Shown here one piece after another: positions 13,401-26,682 of a stretch of DNA of 64,000 nt. Every line of letters begins with the position of its first letter. The stretch's first letter is position 1. The notes under the pieces are model-generated. The model was given only the letters and a program-made list of their open reading frames with translations. It was not told where the DNA came from and ran no database searches. The position numbers were made by a program, and so were the translations under genes. Source of the DNA: Ophiodon elongatus (Eukaryota; Chordata; Actinopteri; Perciformes; Hexagrammidae). The stretch covers positions 1,673,001 through 1,737,000 of the forward strand of contig JACSYO010001855.1 in the NCBI GenBank assembly GCA_016806645.1, read 5' to 3'.

Positions 13401-14905
13401 AGCACACATGTGCAACTTCTGTGGTTATGGACTATAAAAGGTTATACACAACAAAAACGTATCGTAGTCTTTACAAGCTATTCTCATGTTTTGCTAGCTT
13501 TTCCGTCAGTTGATGAGTTAAACATAATGGCCCTAAAATCCCAAACATGTCCTTTACAGACATTAGCTGATGATGTTCAGTTCTTTTAAACCACAAAAAA
13601 CGCAGCAAGTCTGATACACAAAACAATCAAATTAAAAAAGCAATAAGTGAACAAATAAATAAATAACAATGGTTTACCTTCAAAGCTGCACCAAGTGAAG
13701 TTTGTGCTTTTACAGAGCTCCCTTGCAAAAATGCATGTGTTAATTTATGAATGAGTAGGCATGAGGCCCCGAGGTGCTCCATGTATGGTATTATACATGT
13801 GCTAACCCTAAAATACAGTATACAATCCTCAGTTTCCTCAAACATGGAAACGCACAAGGCTTGATTACATCAGACACACCAATAAGGAATCACTCTCCTA
13901 CGATACAGTATTTCTCCTCAAGCACCTTTTTGTTAATCTGACATCTGAATATTAAGTCGGAAACTGAACCTGTAGCAGCCCTCTAACCAGTGTTTTTATT
14001 GTAGAGGCCCATCATTTTCATTTTAAATTATCCTCCGCAGTCTCAATAAATAAGGCTCATGGAGATCAAAGCCAACCAGTAATCAGTTACTGTCCAAAGT
14101 GCTAATAGCAGTTTGCTTTCATTCTCTTTGCACTTTCATTACACCTTTTAAATAAAAGAGATTGTTAATTCATACTTCCAAACAGCCTGTTTTGAATGAA
14201 AAGCAGGTTTTTCAGTGAAACACCTATTGTAACTTGACTTTTTCGTCCTTCTAAGAACATGCAATTGCATGAAAAACTGAATTTGATATGACAGAGCTGA
14301 TCACGGTTCCAATTTTCACACAAAGTACAACAGAATGTTTTGTGGGTAAATGGCTTGATTGCTGGGAAATGCTTATTTGTGCCTTTCAGATTACGCTGGC
14401 GCTCTGAATCCTTTACTGAGAGCCGCCTGTGAAATGCTTGTTCAATTTTCTCCCTGATGTGTTTTTCTCTGTGTCCGTTGTCTCCTTCTCTCTTTTGGTC
14501 TATCTCCCCTCAATCAAGCATTTCTTTTGTTTTTCTAGACGTCCCGGTGACTCTGCTTTGATTGCCGGGTGTGATTCAGGGCTAACGACACTCAAACAGA
14601 GAAAGGGCAATGTTGCGCCACATACAGACAGTAAGTGAGTACATTGGAGCTACAGGGAGTTGTTTGTTCAGTCACACTGTTCGTCTGGAGGCTGGAGTTC
14701 TGGAGTTTTTTGCCGTTTTTGCAGATCAACTGGTTGTTCTGTGTTTGTGTGTGCTGAGAAGAGAAGTACGGGTCAAAGCAAAGGTATAAAGGCAGATGTT
14801 GTAGGGTGCGGCTGTAGTATGTTGACCAGAAATGGTGACACATTTTTAGGATAGGATGACAGAATCAGGAGGGACTGCCTCTCCTCGCTCACTTCCTCTG
14901 TTTAT
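10489..14905 (-). other. dnajc6 3' flank and probable 3'UTR
   Basis: There is no coding potential on either strand. The stop codon of dnajc6 is at 14906-14908. A minus-strand AATAAA (plus 14901-14906) overlaps the stop codon's last base, too close to be the normal poly(A) signal. Further minus-strand AATAAA matches occur downstream, for example near 11931-11936. A 3'UTR of up to about 3 kb is plausible by analogy with mammals, but the end cannot be fixed from sequence. Confidence 0.35.
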
Positions 14906-15007
14906 TCAGTAGAGGGGTTTTTGTCCTTGGCTTTCAAATTCTGACCAGGCATCATTTAGTTCCATGAAAATCATCTTGGCATATTGTTCATAGGGCTGTC
15001 CTGTCGC
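14906..15007 (-). CDS. dnajc6: dnajc6 exon 19 (last): end of J domain, stop
   Basis: Begins after 'ctcacag' with ATGQPYEQ and ends with QKPLY and TGA. It joins the preceding exon's HPDK in phase 0. It encodes the last helix of the J domain (FMELNDAWSEF), nearly invariant in auxilins. Confidence 0.96.
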   Translation of the reverse strand, partial: ATGQPYEQYAKMIFMELNDAWSEFESQGQKPLY

Positions 15008-18000
15008 CTGTGAGGGAAGACAGAAAAAAACAGATAAACCCATCGAAAAATCGGCTGAAAACATTCTCCACTTCTGGCCATATCCAAATGAGTGATACAA
15101 ATGAGTTGGGGCCAGACATTTTAAAGCTGACATAGGCTCTTAAAATAATGAGCTTCAATATCAAGACATGTGACTCTGTGGCTGCAGTCAAAAAAGGAAA
15201 CTGACATAATATCAATGCATTCACACAGAGGTGATGAACCTTTGGGAGACAAATGTACGTGACCAAAAAAAAAAAAAAACAGGTACAAAAAACAGAACCT
15301 AACGCAAACAAATTACAGAAAAAATAAAACTACAAATCTAAAATATGCAATTATTATACTATTATAACTTTGCACAATAACAAAGCTATTCATCCTCCAA
15401 ATGCTGTTCTTGACACATTCTATTGTGTTCATCAATAAAAAAAGAGTTAGATAAATTATCTATTTTTATTTGTTTGATCTATCGCTTTCATATCTTATGT
15501 CTTGCTTTTGTTGCTTTTATGTGAAGCTACTGGCAACTAATGTAAGTTTATTGCAAGAAGAGGTTTGTATGTTCTATTCAACATTTGTGTGTGTGTTTAT
15601 GCATGTACTGTGCAGTATGGGTGTACGCCCTGTTTTTATGTTTCCTTGTATGCATTTACTTTTTATCATACTAAATCAATGTGCCCTTGATTTTGTGGGC
15701 TTATGCAGTTGAACCATATCTGACACTAAGCATTCTCCAAGTCTGCCCTGTTTTGATTATTTAAATGAAGCTCTAGCGTAAGTTCAATCAGCAAGACTAT
15801 ACTCTAAGCCCGTTGTTTATTTCTCATACATCTGCCATTCACTTCACACGCATGCTCACTAATAATTTAATTGCTCGGAGCTGTCAACTATGATATCAGC
15901 TGTTTAGATCAGCCGGTCTCTTCTATCCAATAGCACAAAGAAACAATTACATCGTTAACGTATCATTTTGCTGCTGTCTCTTTTGAAATATGATTGTCTC
16001 CTTCAATACGTTCATGCTGCCGTTACGCACCCCTTCACCTCCCTATCTCCGCCCATTCTTCGCAGATTCATCAGATTCATCAACTCATCCTTCTATCAGC
16101 CTCATCAGCCACCACCAGGTCTGGACTCCATGAGGGGATTTATCTTGCTGCTGCTCATGGCAGACAGCCCTTGAATACAAATCTCCCTGTAAGCGCCAAA
16201 GACTCTGTCACGACTTATCATCACGTATCATCTGTTAATAATAAACAATTATCTTTTCTTCATCTGACTTGTCTCTCCTGATTGAAAAGCTGCCGTCTTG
16301 TACTGATTGGTCAGTGGGTATTGATTTTGTGATTCACTCACTAGACCCCTGTGATTGCGTACGTTTTGGGTTGCACCTACTTGTTCTAATAAAAGAGAGC
16401 ATGATTAGAAGGGTGAAAAGTACTTTCTCCTTGCACGCATGCTGGTGATTTCTACCTGCCGTGATCTCACAGCAGATCACAGAGACATAACCTTAATCCA
16501 CGGAGTATTCCTGACAGTAAAAAGAAAAAGGCTTCCCTGAAGACTGAAACCACAGGTGAGCTCATTTTACCATCTTCTGTTATGATTGCCTTTCCCTTGT
16601 CTTGCCATTTGTAAAGACACTGAGGAGCCTAGGTTTGTTGTGCTGTGCTGCTGTGAGCCATTCTCAGTTCACTGTATTTATTCACAGGTACAAACTACTT
16701 TCCTGACTGTGAAGATCTGGAGCCAGATTTTGTGGATTCATTGCAACAATGCCACTGATCGTACACCTCCTAACACTGATCTTGGTGGAGTCCACCATGG
16801 GAGCCCCAAAGGTCATGCGGGCACTAGGCGCAAGAGTAGATGATATCAATATTTTTCTGACTATGGCATCGCAAGTAGCCAAACACATAGGCACAAATTC
16901 TAGCTGTTATGTCTGTGGCCTAATACCCTACACAGCTGGAGAAGGCTTACCTCTGATGGCCGTACCTGCCTCTGACTGTGACACCTGCCACCTGATGCAT
17001 ATTCCGTTATCTCAATCCTATTCTCATCCTGATTGTTCCAGGCTCTCCAAAATGAGACCACTTAAGTGTTCTAGAGGACATGGAAACTGTTACAGATGTC
17101 TCAAAACTCCCAAACCTGTTCCGATACAGCTGATCCCGCTTAAATTCCCTTGGTGTCTCCAGAATGACGGCGAGGCACCTGTGGGACAATCGGACTGCTT
17201 TCGTACATTCAAATGGGACCCAAGACAAACCAATATTGAATTTAAACCTCTGGATTCTGCACCTCAGCATTGTTTGGCAGCAGCAGGCCAGGGTCGCTTC
17301 AGTGCTCTAGCTCACCGCACTGCCAGCTGCTCCATCTCCTCTCCTGTAGGAATGTACTGGGTATGTGGAAAACTTGCATACCCGCATCTTCCCGTGGATT
17401 ATAAAGGGCGCTGTGGATTGGCGTACGTCATCCCGGCTATGAGAGTGACTCACTCCCTGCCCCAGAAAGCTCTCAAACGAGTGCAACGTGGACTTTCAGA
17501 TGCTTTTGGGACTCACCATCAATCAAATTTCAAGAACGTACTCGGCCCCCTTCTTCCTTTTTATGGAATTATGTCTGCGTTAGATCAAATCGCCGATCTG
17601 TCTCGTGTAATAGAAGTTATAGCTAATGAAACCGGTAAGGCTCTCATGCTTCTGTCGAGTGAACTCGCCTCTGTTCGACTTTTAGCTTTACAAAACAGAG
17701 CAGCTTTGGATTTTCTTTTAGCAGCCCAAGGAGGAACGTGTGCTGTCATTGGTTCTGAATGTTGTACCTTTGTGCCTGACTATAATGCTACAATTACTGA
17801 TATAATTAGCCACCTTCATGATAGTGCTAAATCTGTTCACCAGGATAGTAGTTCTTTATTTGATTGGTTCAATTTTGGTTCAATGCGTCATCGCGCTGTT
17901 GAAGTTCTAATCATTTTAGTTGTTTTGATTGTATTACTCTCTTTCTTTATATCATGTGTGAAAAAGTTCATCTTTAATGTAAGTTAAGTACAAACAACTC

Positions 18001-18516
18001 TCAATCGAATGGCACTTCCATTTTCCTTTTAACTTTGCCAACATGACTAATCCTTAGATGGTATATGTCTCTTAGATTACAATAAAACTGTAACAATATG
18101 CTTCAAAACACATTGTCGATAACATTGTTTTACCATCTTGATAACATGATTTTGAACAGATTATGTGTTTTAGAACTTTTAACTTCTGTTAGGGGTTTCA
18201 GGGACACAGCTCTAAAACACAAATAGAATAAATGAATACATATAATGTTTTTAATTTGCTCTATATCTGTGATTGGTGTTGATAGAACTTTATTACGCCA
18301 CACAACTTTGTTATTGAAGTTTATTCATAATTGTAACATCTCTGGGGTCTATTTGACCCATAAGTGTTATATGATAATAAAAAATGAACAATATCCTTAT
18401 TTTGTGTAATAACACTGCTGTGCAAGTCCAGTTTGTTCCAATTCCTTTTGTGATTTTCCATATATGGTGTTTTAATAATAAAAGAGCCCCCCCCCCCCCC
18501 TCCCAAAAAAAAAATA

Positions 18517-18554
<38 letters not shown>

Positions 18555-21500
18555 AAAAATCTCATTAAAACGGCAATTATTCTTAAATTGAGGAAAGGGC
18601 CAAAGAGTCCTGTTTTCTCTCCCTGTATTCATGCAAGTATAGATCCTCACTTAATTATTATTAAGTAATTATGTGTCTCACCTTATCTGGATGGACGACC
18701 AGGACTGCCTTGCGGTATACCTTTTTGACCTGTTCCGGAGTAACCAGGTCAGCCATGCCCACAGACTTCCAGCGCGTCTCCCCCTCCCACAATACAGTAT
18801 GCATGGTGGACAGCAGAGCACGGATGTTACGCTCCTTCCCCTCGATCCAGTCCAGAATCTAGGTCACAAACAGGAGAGGGAAAGAGAGGGAGCCATTAGC
18901 TAGCTAGTGATGACCAGATTTGGAACAATAATTAGCAGAAAGGCTTTCAGTGATTTCTGGCTTTGGAGAAATGTTTTTGAAGTAGTGATTAGAGGAACCA
19001 AACTTTGGTTCCTCTAATCACTACTTCAAAAACATTTGGGAGACCTACATTAGTTGCGTCATTAACTCTGGAATACACAGAAAAACTTTATTAGCCAAAG
19101 GTTTTTGAGGACATTATCCTACTGTTGGGAACCACTGAATTGCTTGTAATGTGCTATACTGGAAAAACAGGTGACAAAACCCCAGTGAACTGAACTGCAA
19201 TTCTACTCAGATGTAGTGATGCAAAAGTCATGGGAGATCATGGTGTTTCTCAAAGAAACTTCAACAGCAAATAAGAACAACAAACGACTATTATTAGTAC
19301 ACAGAAAAAAGCCCCTGCCTTTATTTTCTCAGGGTCCATCTCTTTGGCCATCTCCTCCTTCCTCATCTCTGCTATAGTCCTGGGCCCTTTCTTTTCTTTG
19401 GCCCCTGCAAAGCCCTGACCAGACAGGAGGTCATCAAAGTTGGCATTCAAGACTTTGGGCTTAGGACCTGGGAGAGAGGAATGCAAACCACAAAGACAGA
19501 AAATATACTTTTTTAAAGCCATTTTAAGCCACTTTCTGTCCTGTACTATATGCTGCAATGCTCTGTGAACTACTGATTGAGTGAGAGATTAACTCCCGCA
19601 AAAGAATGAATGTGCTTAGTACTTTATGTAACAGAGGCAACACAAATAAACATTTAGAGAGGAGTAATGCAACAGATACAATGTATACAGGGCATCTAGC
19701 TTCAAAGAATTATGGCAATTTATGTAAAATATTTCATGCCTACAGAAATTTAACACATTCACAACCTGACCAAACCGTTTTCAGCATAAGAGACCACATC
19801 TCATCCACATCTCTTGCTCACCCATGCTAGCCTGTACTTTGGCCGCAGCGCTGGGCGAGCCACCCCCCATTGCAGAGAAGCTGACATTGTAATTGGGTCG
19901 GTTCTGGGGAGAAGTGTGAGGCAAGGGGGTGTGACTGGGGCTGGGCTTTGGCTGCGGGGCAGGGCCCTGTCCTTGGTGTTGCCATCCTCCACCGCCTCCA
20001 GCACCTGGCTGCCACGAGGAGAAGCTGGCTCCTGTTTGGGGCTGCCACCCTTCTGCATGCTGAGGAGACGGAGGAGGTCGCGATGGGGAGCCCATGGGAG
20101 GGAGGGAAGGGGCAGTTCCAGTAGGAGTGGTGGGTTTGCTGGAGAAGCCAGGACCTGCTAATGCAAAGGACAGAGATCATGACATATAGTAAGGTTGAAA
20201 TAACAACGGCTAATGTGCTACAGAATATTTCCAGTGACTGACCTCCAAGGCTTCCCCCGAGGTTTCCTATGTCAGCGAACGGGTCCAGGGTGTTTGGCTT
20301 GGTTTGGTGGGTTGGGGTGCTGTGGACCGAGCCTGTGGGGCTAGTAGTGGCTGACAGACTGCCCATACCAAAGCCTGCTCCTGGATGAATCAACAAACAA
20401 GTCATATATTTGTAGCCCTTCATTTTACAGAGTTCTTTTGGTCTTTGGCATTTAGTTCCACCAGCTTCCACGGATGTGAATACATACAAATGGTTTAGTT
20501 GGCTTCCCCAATAAAGTATTAGATGAACATTTAGTGCTGTTGGTGTTTATGTGTGTGTGTGTGTGGGGGGGGGGGGGGTTACTGGTTTCTACCTGTGCTT
20601 GTTGTGGCAGGTCTGTTCCAGTCCCATCCTCCCTTTGCGTTTTGCTGCTGAATATTGACGGTTGGGTTGGTGGGCGGGACTGGGGAACTTCGGCCTATCC
20701 AAGCACATAAAGGTTTTTCACACACTGAGCTGATAACACAGTGACTCAACCCACACAACCTGAGAAAATACTAACATGGTTGAGTCTCATGAGAGGCGTT
20801 ATTAGGGGGGCAATTTGATGTCTAAATGAATGTAGTTGTTCGTTCTTGAAACTGAATTTACTGTTTATCTCCTTGCTCAAAAGGCACAGATAAAGTATAT
20901 TATTTGTTATAGTTGAAATAGAGGTCTGCAACCTCGACTACAAATTTATCAGGCCTGTTCAGCCTACTGATACAGTTAATAAATAAATAAATGTCTTCAG
21001 GCTGAAAATGTTGCTGATGGGGAATTATATGTACTGGGGGTGAAATATCAAGCCCGTGCAATATCTAGGCATACTAATCAGACAGGCTGCAAATACCCAA
21101 CAGAAATCATGCAAGCCCATTCATTTCGATACAGCAGCAATAAAGAAAAAAGACAAACTCTTGCAAACTCTTGTGTGAGTGAGCAATAATAGAGCACACA
21201 AATATGAGAAAGGAAAGGGCAGACTATGACAAACACAGGGCAGTCTAATGAATCTTGGTGGAAAAAATAAGTTTTAAAAGTTTTAACCAGAGTTGATGCA
21301 CAGAGACAGTGATGATGTATTTTAATGGGTTAAGGTGGTAGCAGACTTGCATATACTGCATAACGTGCCTTACCCTCATATGGACTCTTTTATTTCATCC
21401 AAAATGCTGTGAGTGTGCAGCAGAAGCATGCCTTACCCAAGTTTGTAGACTGCGGGGTGGGTGATGGAGAGCGAGCAGCATGCAGGAAGGGGTCTGGCTG

Positions 21501-24500
21501 CCCCACATTACCTGGTCCAAGGAATGAACCCATCATGTCCTGAGGCTTAGGCATGGGACCCTTCCCAAAGGGATCAAATGCTGAGGGACACAAACATAGC
21601 CACCATAATTATTGCCTTACTCTAGAAAATTGTATAGCCACAATTTTAAACTTTTATAAAAGTTCAGTTTTGCATTACAGAATGTGTTGTGGTTCTGTTT
21701 TTTTATAATATATTTTCAAATAATCATAACTGGTTTTCCATGTGCCAAAATGAAAACTACTTTACCTTCCAGATGTTATTGTTATTGTTATTGATTACGA
21801 TTGCTTCCGTAGCTGCATTACACTTTGTGAAATTTCCAAAATGATATTCTTCTTACTTACTCTTCTTAGAATACTATTTGCTTTATTTCTCTAAAATATA
21901 AAAACAAATAATTGATATGAGGTATGAGCATTTTAATATAGCTTTTTTTTTACTTTACTTTACATTTTTATTTTGAGAATTATTAACTTTATAAGCTTGA
22001 AAAAAATATTTTAAATTACGGTCAATGTATGCGCTCATGAACAGCATGGGAAGAGGAGATTAAACGACATCATCTGATGAAAACAGTGAGAAGCAGTTGA
22101 AAGCACCAGAGAGAGCTATTAAGCTGACCTTGTGTTCAGATTATTTTGTCAGACTACTATTTCTTAATTAACTATATGTCATTAAAAAAACACTGAAACC
22201 CTAAATGTGAACCAAGCAATCTAAACTTACTTTAAGCAATATCACATTTGAATATTTGTTTTAGGGTTGTGTTTCAAATCGAATGTACTTTCCAAATTGG
22301 GATCTCACCTGTTGGTGCAGGAGAGGGACATGGCGAGGCAGTGTTTGGGACTACTTTATGTGGTGTGGACTGGGCAGATGACGCCCCACTGGTTGGCTGG
22401 GGTGGACCCCCGAACAAGTCCCCTAGGAGGTCAGTGGTTGCGGCTGCAGCAGACGGGGGATGAGATGAAGGCCGGTTGATCCCCTCCCCATCGAGGCCAA
22501 GAAGATCCACTTCCTCGGCGGGTGCAGTAGGCATCGGAGCAGGGGGTTCGGGTTTCTGGGGGGCCGTGCTGGAGTTGCTTCGCTGGCTGGAGAGAGAGAG
22601 CATCTCATCATCTGAGGGCTCGCTCTCCTCGCCGTGGCCCCGACTGTCTGGACCTCCATGAGGCCGACTTGGCTCTGCAGGTGTATGAGAATGAGGAAAG
22701 AGGTAGCGAAGAAAGAGAGAGAGGAGAGGTGTAATGGATTACCAAATGAGACAGAGCCATGCAAAGTGGAGAAGGTAGAGAGAAATAACAACGCAGACAA
22801 AGGAAATTGATTGGGACAAAGCAGACAGAAATACAGAGTAGGTTAAGAGGGAAAAGTTGGGCATAATGGGCAACTATGTAGGTCATCTCTGCTACAAGCA
22901 CCAGCTTTGTCCTGATTCTGTGAACTGTGTGCTATAATACACTTTGCCACACACTTTGCAGTTTGCCAATGGTAGCTGCCCTTAGCTACAACAATTGGAG
23001 GAGGTCATTTCTATAACAACACGATAAATCTTAATTTATGGGTCCAATCAATAAAATATACAGTATGCTTTTAAAGAAAGGATGGGATGTACGTGTGACT
23101 ATAAACCCTAGCTAGCATTAATCTAGAGCAATATTTCACTTTGGTAGAACATGTTTAATCTGTACCACTTATTGCAGCACAGTTTTCCCTTTTGCTTCAT
23201 TTAGCTATCATCACTGGGACTATGTGCTTTTTTCCCAGTTCACCATATTTCCCTGGGTACAAGGGAAATTGGTCTGCTGTTGTAGGCCATCGGGGGAATT
23301 ACATACAAGTTCAATGTATTCATGTCTCCAGATGTTTGGTATTTATTCAAGAGACAGATTAAAATCATCTACCAAAATGATATATGCATGACAAGGATGG
23401 GGTTAATTTCAATTCAATCAATACAGATCGTGATTTCCCAATAGAAGAAGATATATTGGTCTATGGGTTCAAAGTTCTCTCTACATTTTGGGGAGAATAT
23501 GATTGAATTGAACCAATCCCTGGTTAACTTCTCTAACAGGTCTGTGGTCTCCTCTATTGTCTTACCCTCTAGATCCAATCCCTCCATTTCATCTTGTCGG
23601 GACAAAAATGAGAGTTAGTTCATTAGTGTTCTTGTGTCTGCATGTAAATGTATGTGAATGTGGGTTTTGCATATACTACATTATCTTACCTCTAGTTATA
23701 TATTGCAGTTGTGCACCATCTTAAACCTTTGAGCATATCAATTTGGTTTTAACTGTATAGTGAATTTGTAGATGTGTATTAGTCACTTGTTTCTATCCTT
23801 GTGGACACAAGTCTGAGGTTTAGACTTTTAACTTTTGGCTAGCATAATTCTTTGTAAATAAGGACTTTTGTTTATGGTTATTTTAGGTTAATGATTAGTT
23901 AGGCAATTAATAAACGTTAGCTATTTTTAATTTACATCAAATTCAGGCTGGGAAGCTCTACAGAGCAACTGACGTCCAGAGGCATTTATGATTCAAGCCA
24001 AGGTACTTTGCTAGTAACTAACTAGCTTGTAAGCTAGCAAGCTATCTGTTGTCCTGCTAGCTTTTGTTGCATTTTCTCATTGAGGTTGTGAGCTGAAACT
24101 TGAACCAGGTACATATTTTTGGCTTAACTTTCTAACATACTGCTGCTAATGCAGTCAGTGGTACAATTTGACATCTTTGTCACTTCAATAAAGATCAAAC
24201 AGCTACCTCTTAACAAGTACAGCTCCCACAAGGCTTAGCAGATGTTGCTTGTGATTGAATACTAACGTTATAATCACTATTTTATCTTTGTCTACATGAC
24301 AAACATTTAATATGGCAGTGGATACATATTAAGTTAAGGACAGAGAAACCCTAGAGCTTTTCAGAAAGGCTGATTAAAGACAATAGCTAATGGATCACAC
24401 ATTATAAAATAGCTTCCCATCTAAAGTCTGATGTACATTAGGCCTATGTTATTGATTCAACATATATGTGCGGTCAACATTATTGTTTGTATGTCATATT

Positions 24501-26618
24501 TGTCCCCAGTGTAGCCGTCCCCACTCTACCAGCAATAGCCAGTGCGTCCTGATGCTCCTGATGGCAGGAGAAGAGCACGTTGGGGTTGAGATCTTTACAG
24601 GGGAACTGCTCCCACGGTGGCGTCAGGTCTTTTTGCTTATCCACCCCCTCCACCTCCACGTCCAGTATTGCATGGAAAAGCTGGGGATACTTCTCAGGAG
24701 AGTCGCATGCATCCAGCTCTGGTCTGAGCGGAAAATTGTATGTGTGTTATGGTGAGAAGCACAGAGAGGGAAAACAGACCGCATTTGGCAGAATTGTTTA
24801 AAATACGTGTTTCTAAAAATCATGATTTCAATCCTCTCTGTCAAAAAATGACTTGCGCTCATTGTATTTTCAGGTTGTTGGTGACAGTATTAAGATCTAG
24901 TTAATGTAAAGGGATCAGCAAAGTTATCAATCACAGTGATTAAATAGTAGAAATGTACTCACTTGTTAAACTTTAACATGGTGGTACCAGGAGCAATGAA
25001 GCCAGTGTGGAACTGGATCTGGAAGATCTGGGTGTTGGACACCTAACGACAGTAGAACAAATGTAAGTTTGGGTCATGAGATATTTTAGTGTATCATACC
25101 CAATTGCATCAAAAGTCAAATGTACTGTAGTCTCTCACTGTACAATTATCCTAACTGTAAGCAGAACTTTCTGTTGGACTACGTCATGTTCACTCACTGA
25201 GAAATTGCTGATGCTTTGCTTAGAACTTTACAAGCCTGTTTTCATAGTTTTCGACTGAATTCCTCTGACAGCATTTTATATATCAGCTGATTTCTGGAAT
25301 ACAGATTTTGCGCAATAGAGTATATGGTGTCTAAGGGGGATCAAAAGTCCAGTTGTAAAGAGACTGGTTGTAAACATGTCTACTTCAACTTCAAGTTTAC
25401 CTTTGCCTGCAGTCGTCCCCCGATGGTAGACCTCATGTGGTAGACTGAAACAACGACGTCTCCTTGCACACTCACACCCAGAGGGAAAACTACCTTACCC
25501 TCTTGGACCCTGTGCTCTCTGGAAATGTGTGGGAGGGAGAAACAAAACAAAATGAGGGTAGAAGAGGAAAGAATAAATGGGGCAGCAATTGTGAGAAAAA
25601 TAATTAGGGGACACGTTGCGGAGACAGAGTGGAGAATGAGGAGAAAAAAAGCATGATGCGTTTCAGACTATTTGATCATACCTTAATATACATCATACGC
25701 TGCAAGGCTTACTCACTTAAAATAAGATGCCCCTACCTCATCCTCTCATACTCCTGTGCAGTGGTGAATATCTTTGTCTCCCCGATGAGGACGTCGCAGA
25801 AGGGCCGACAGCCACTGCGCTGCTTGTTGAAACAGGGGACTGGAGTCACGGTGAGACCCTTGATCATCAACGGCTTTGAGTGTGGTAGACTGGGCTTCTC
25901 TGATACCATGCTACACACATAGCCTATGTACCTGCATGGAGAGAAGGTAAGATAATCACTTCTATCCTGTGCTACTTTTAAATGTCAATGCCTCACTTTG
26001 TATTATGTCATGTGTATATGATACAGCTGATGTTTATGCTGCCATTTCAATAAACTCTCAGTAAACGTGCACTTAAACTCATAAAGGATGTTGTAAAATG
26101 CTCTAACATGGACTGATAAATAATACAGCTACTGGCTAGTGAGGTAATAAAAGGGAAAACCCACAAGGGTGTATCAGCCCTGCAACCTAAGATGTATGCT
26201 TAGACTGAGGAGACTGAGGACTGCTGGCTGTCCTATTCAAGCTTTGATTAGCCTATGCCCTACAACGGCCAATTGCCTGAATCTACACTAGAATCTAAAA
26301 AGAAATGCATTGACTTCTGAAGGGGCAGATATGAGAATAAGCAGGTCTAATTTTGAAACCCGCTTATCATGTAAATGTATTTACTTCTGACAGCTTTATT
26401 AGATGGCAAACAACTGGATTCAGCGGTAGAGAAAACACAGGAAAGAAGACATTGTGACAAAGAGGCCTCAAAGTCTAAACATCTAGTGTGTAACTTCTGC
26501 AGATGTTTTTTTTGTTCCTGTCCTTAATTCTGTCTTACTTTCTCTTTCTCCTTCTCCTTCTCCTTCTCCTTCTCCTTCTCCTTCTCTTTCTCTTTCTCTT
26601 TCTCTTTCTCTTTCTCTG

Positions 26619-26682
<64 letters not shown>

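Larger units (their letters stand above)
15008..18681 (-). other. dnajc6 last intron, hosting an antisense env gene
   Basis: Donor 'AAG|gtgaga' at 18681 and acceptor 'cag' at 15008-15010. The intron carries, on the opposite strand, a repeat block (16010-16290) and the complete env-type transcription unit (16388-18086). It also holds a poly-C/poly-A run and a TA repeat near 18487-18551. Confidence 0.85.

Noticed and set aside
19253..19318. Alternative GT donor 18 nt past the GC donor in dnajc6 exon 17
   Set aside because: It keeps frame but inserts six residues into a linker that is uninterrupted in auxilins. A GC donor is the simpler reading.
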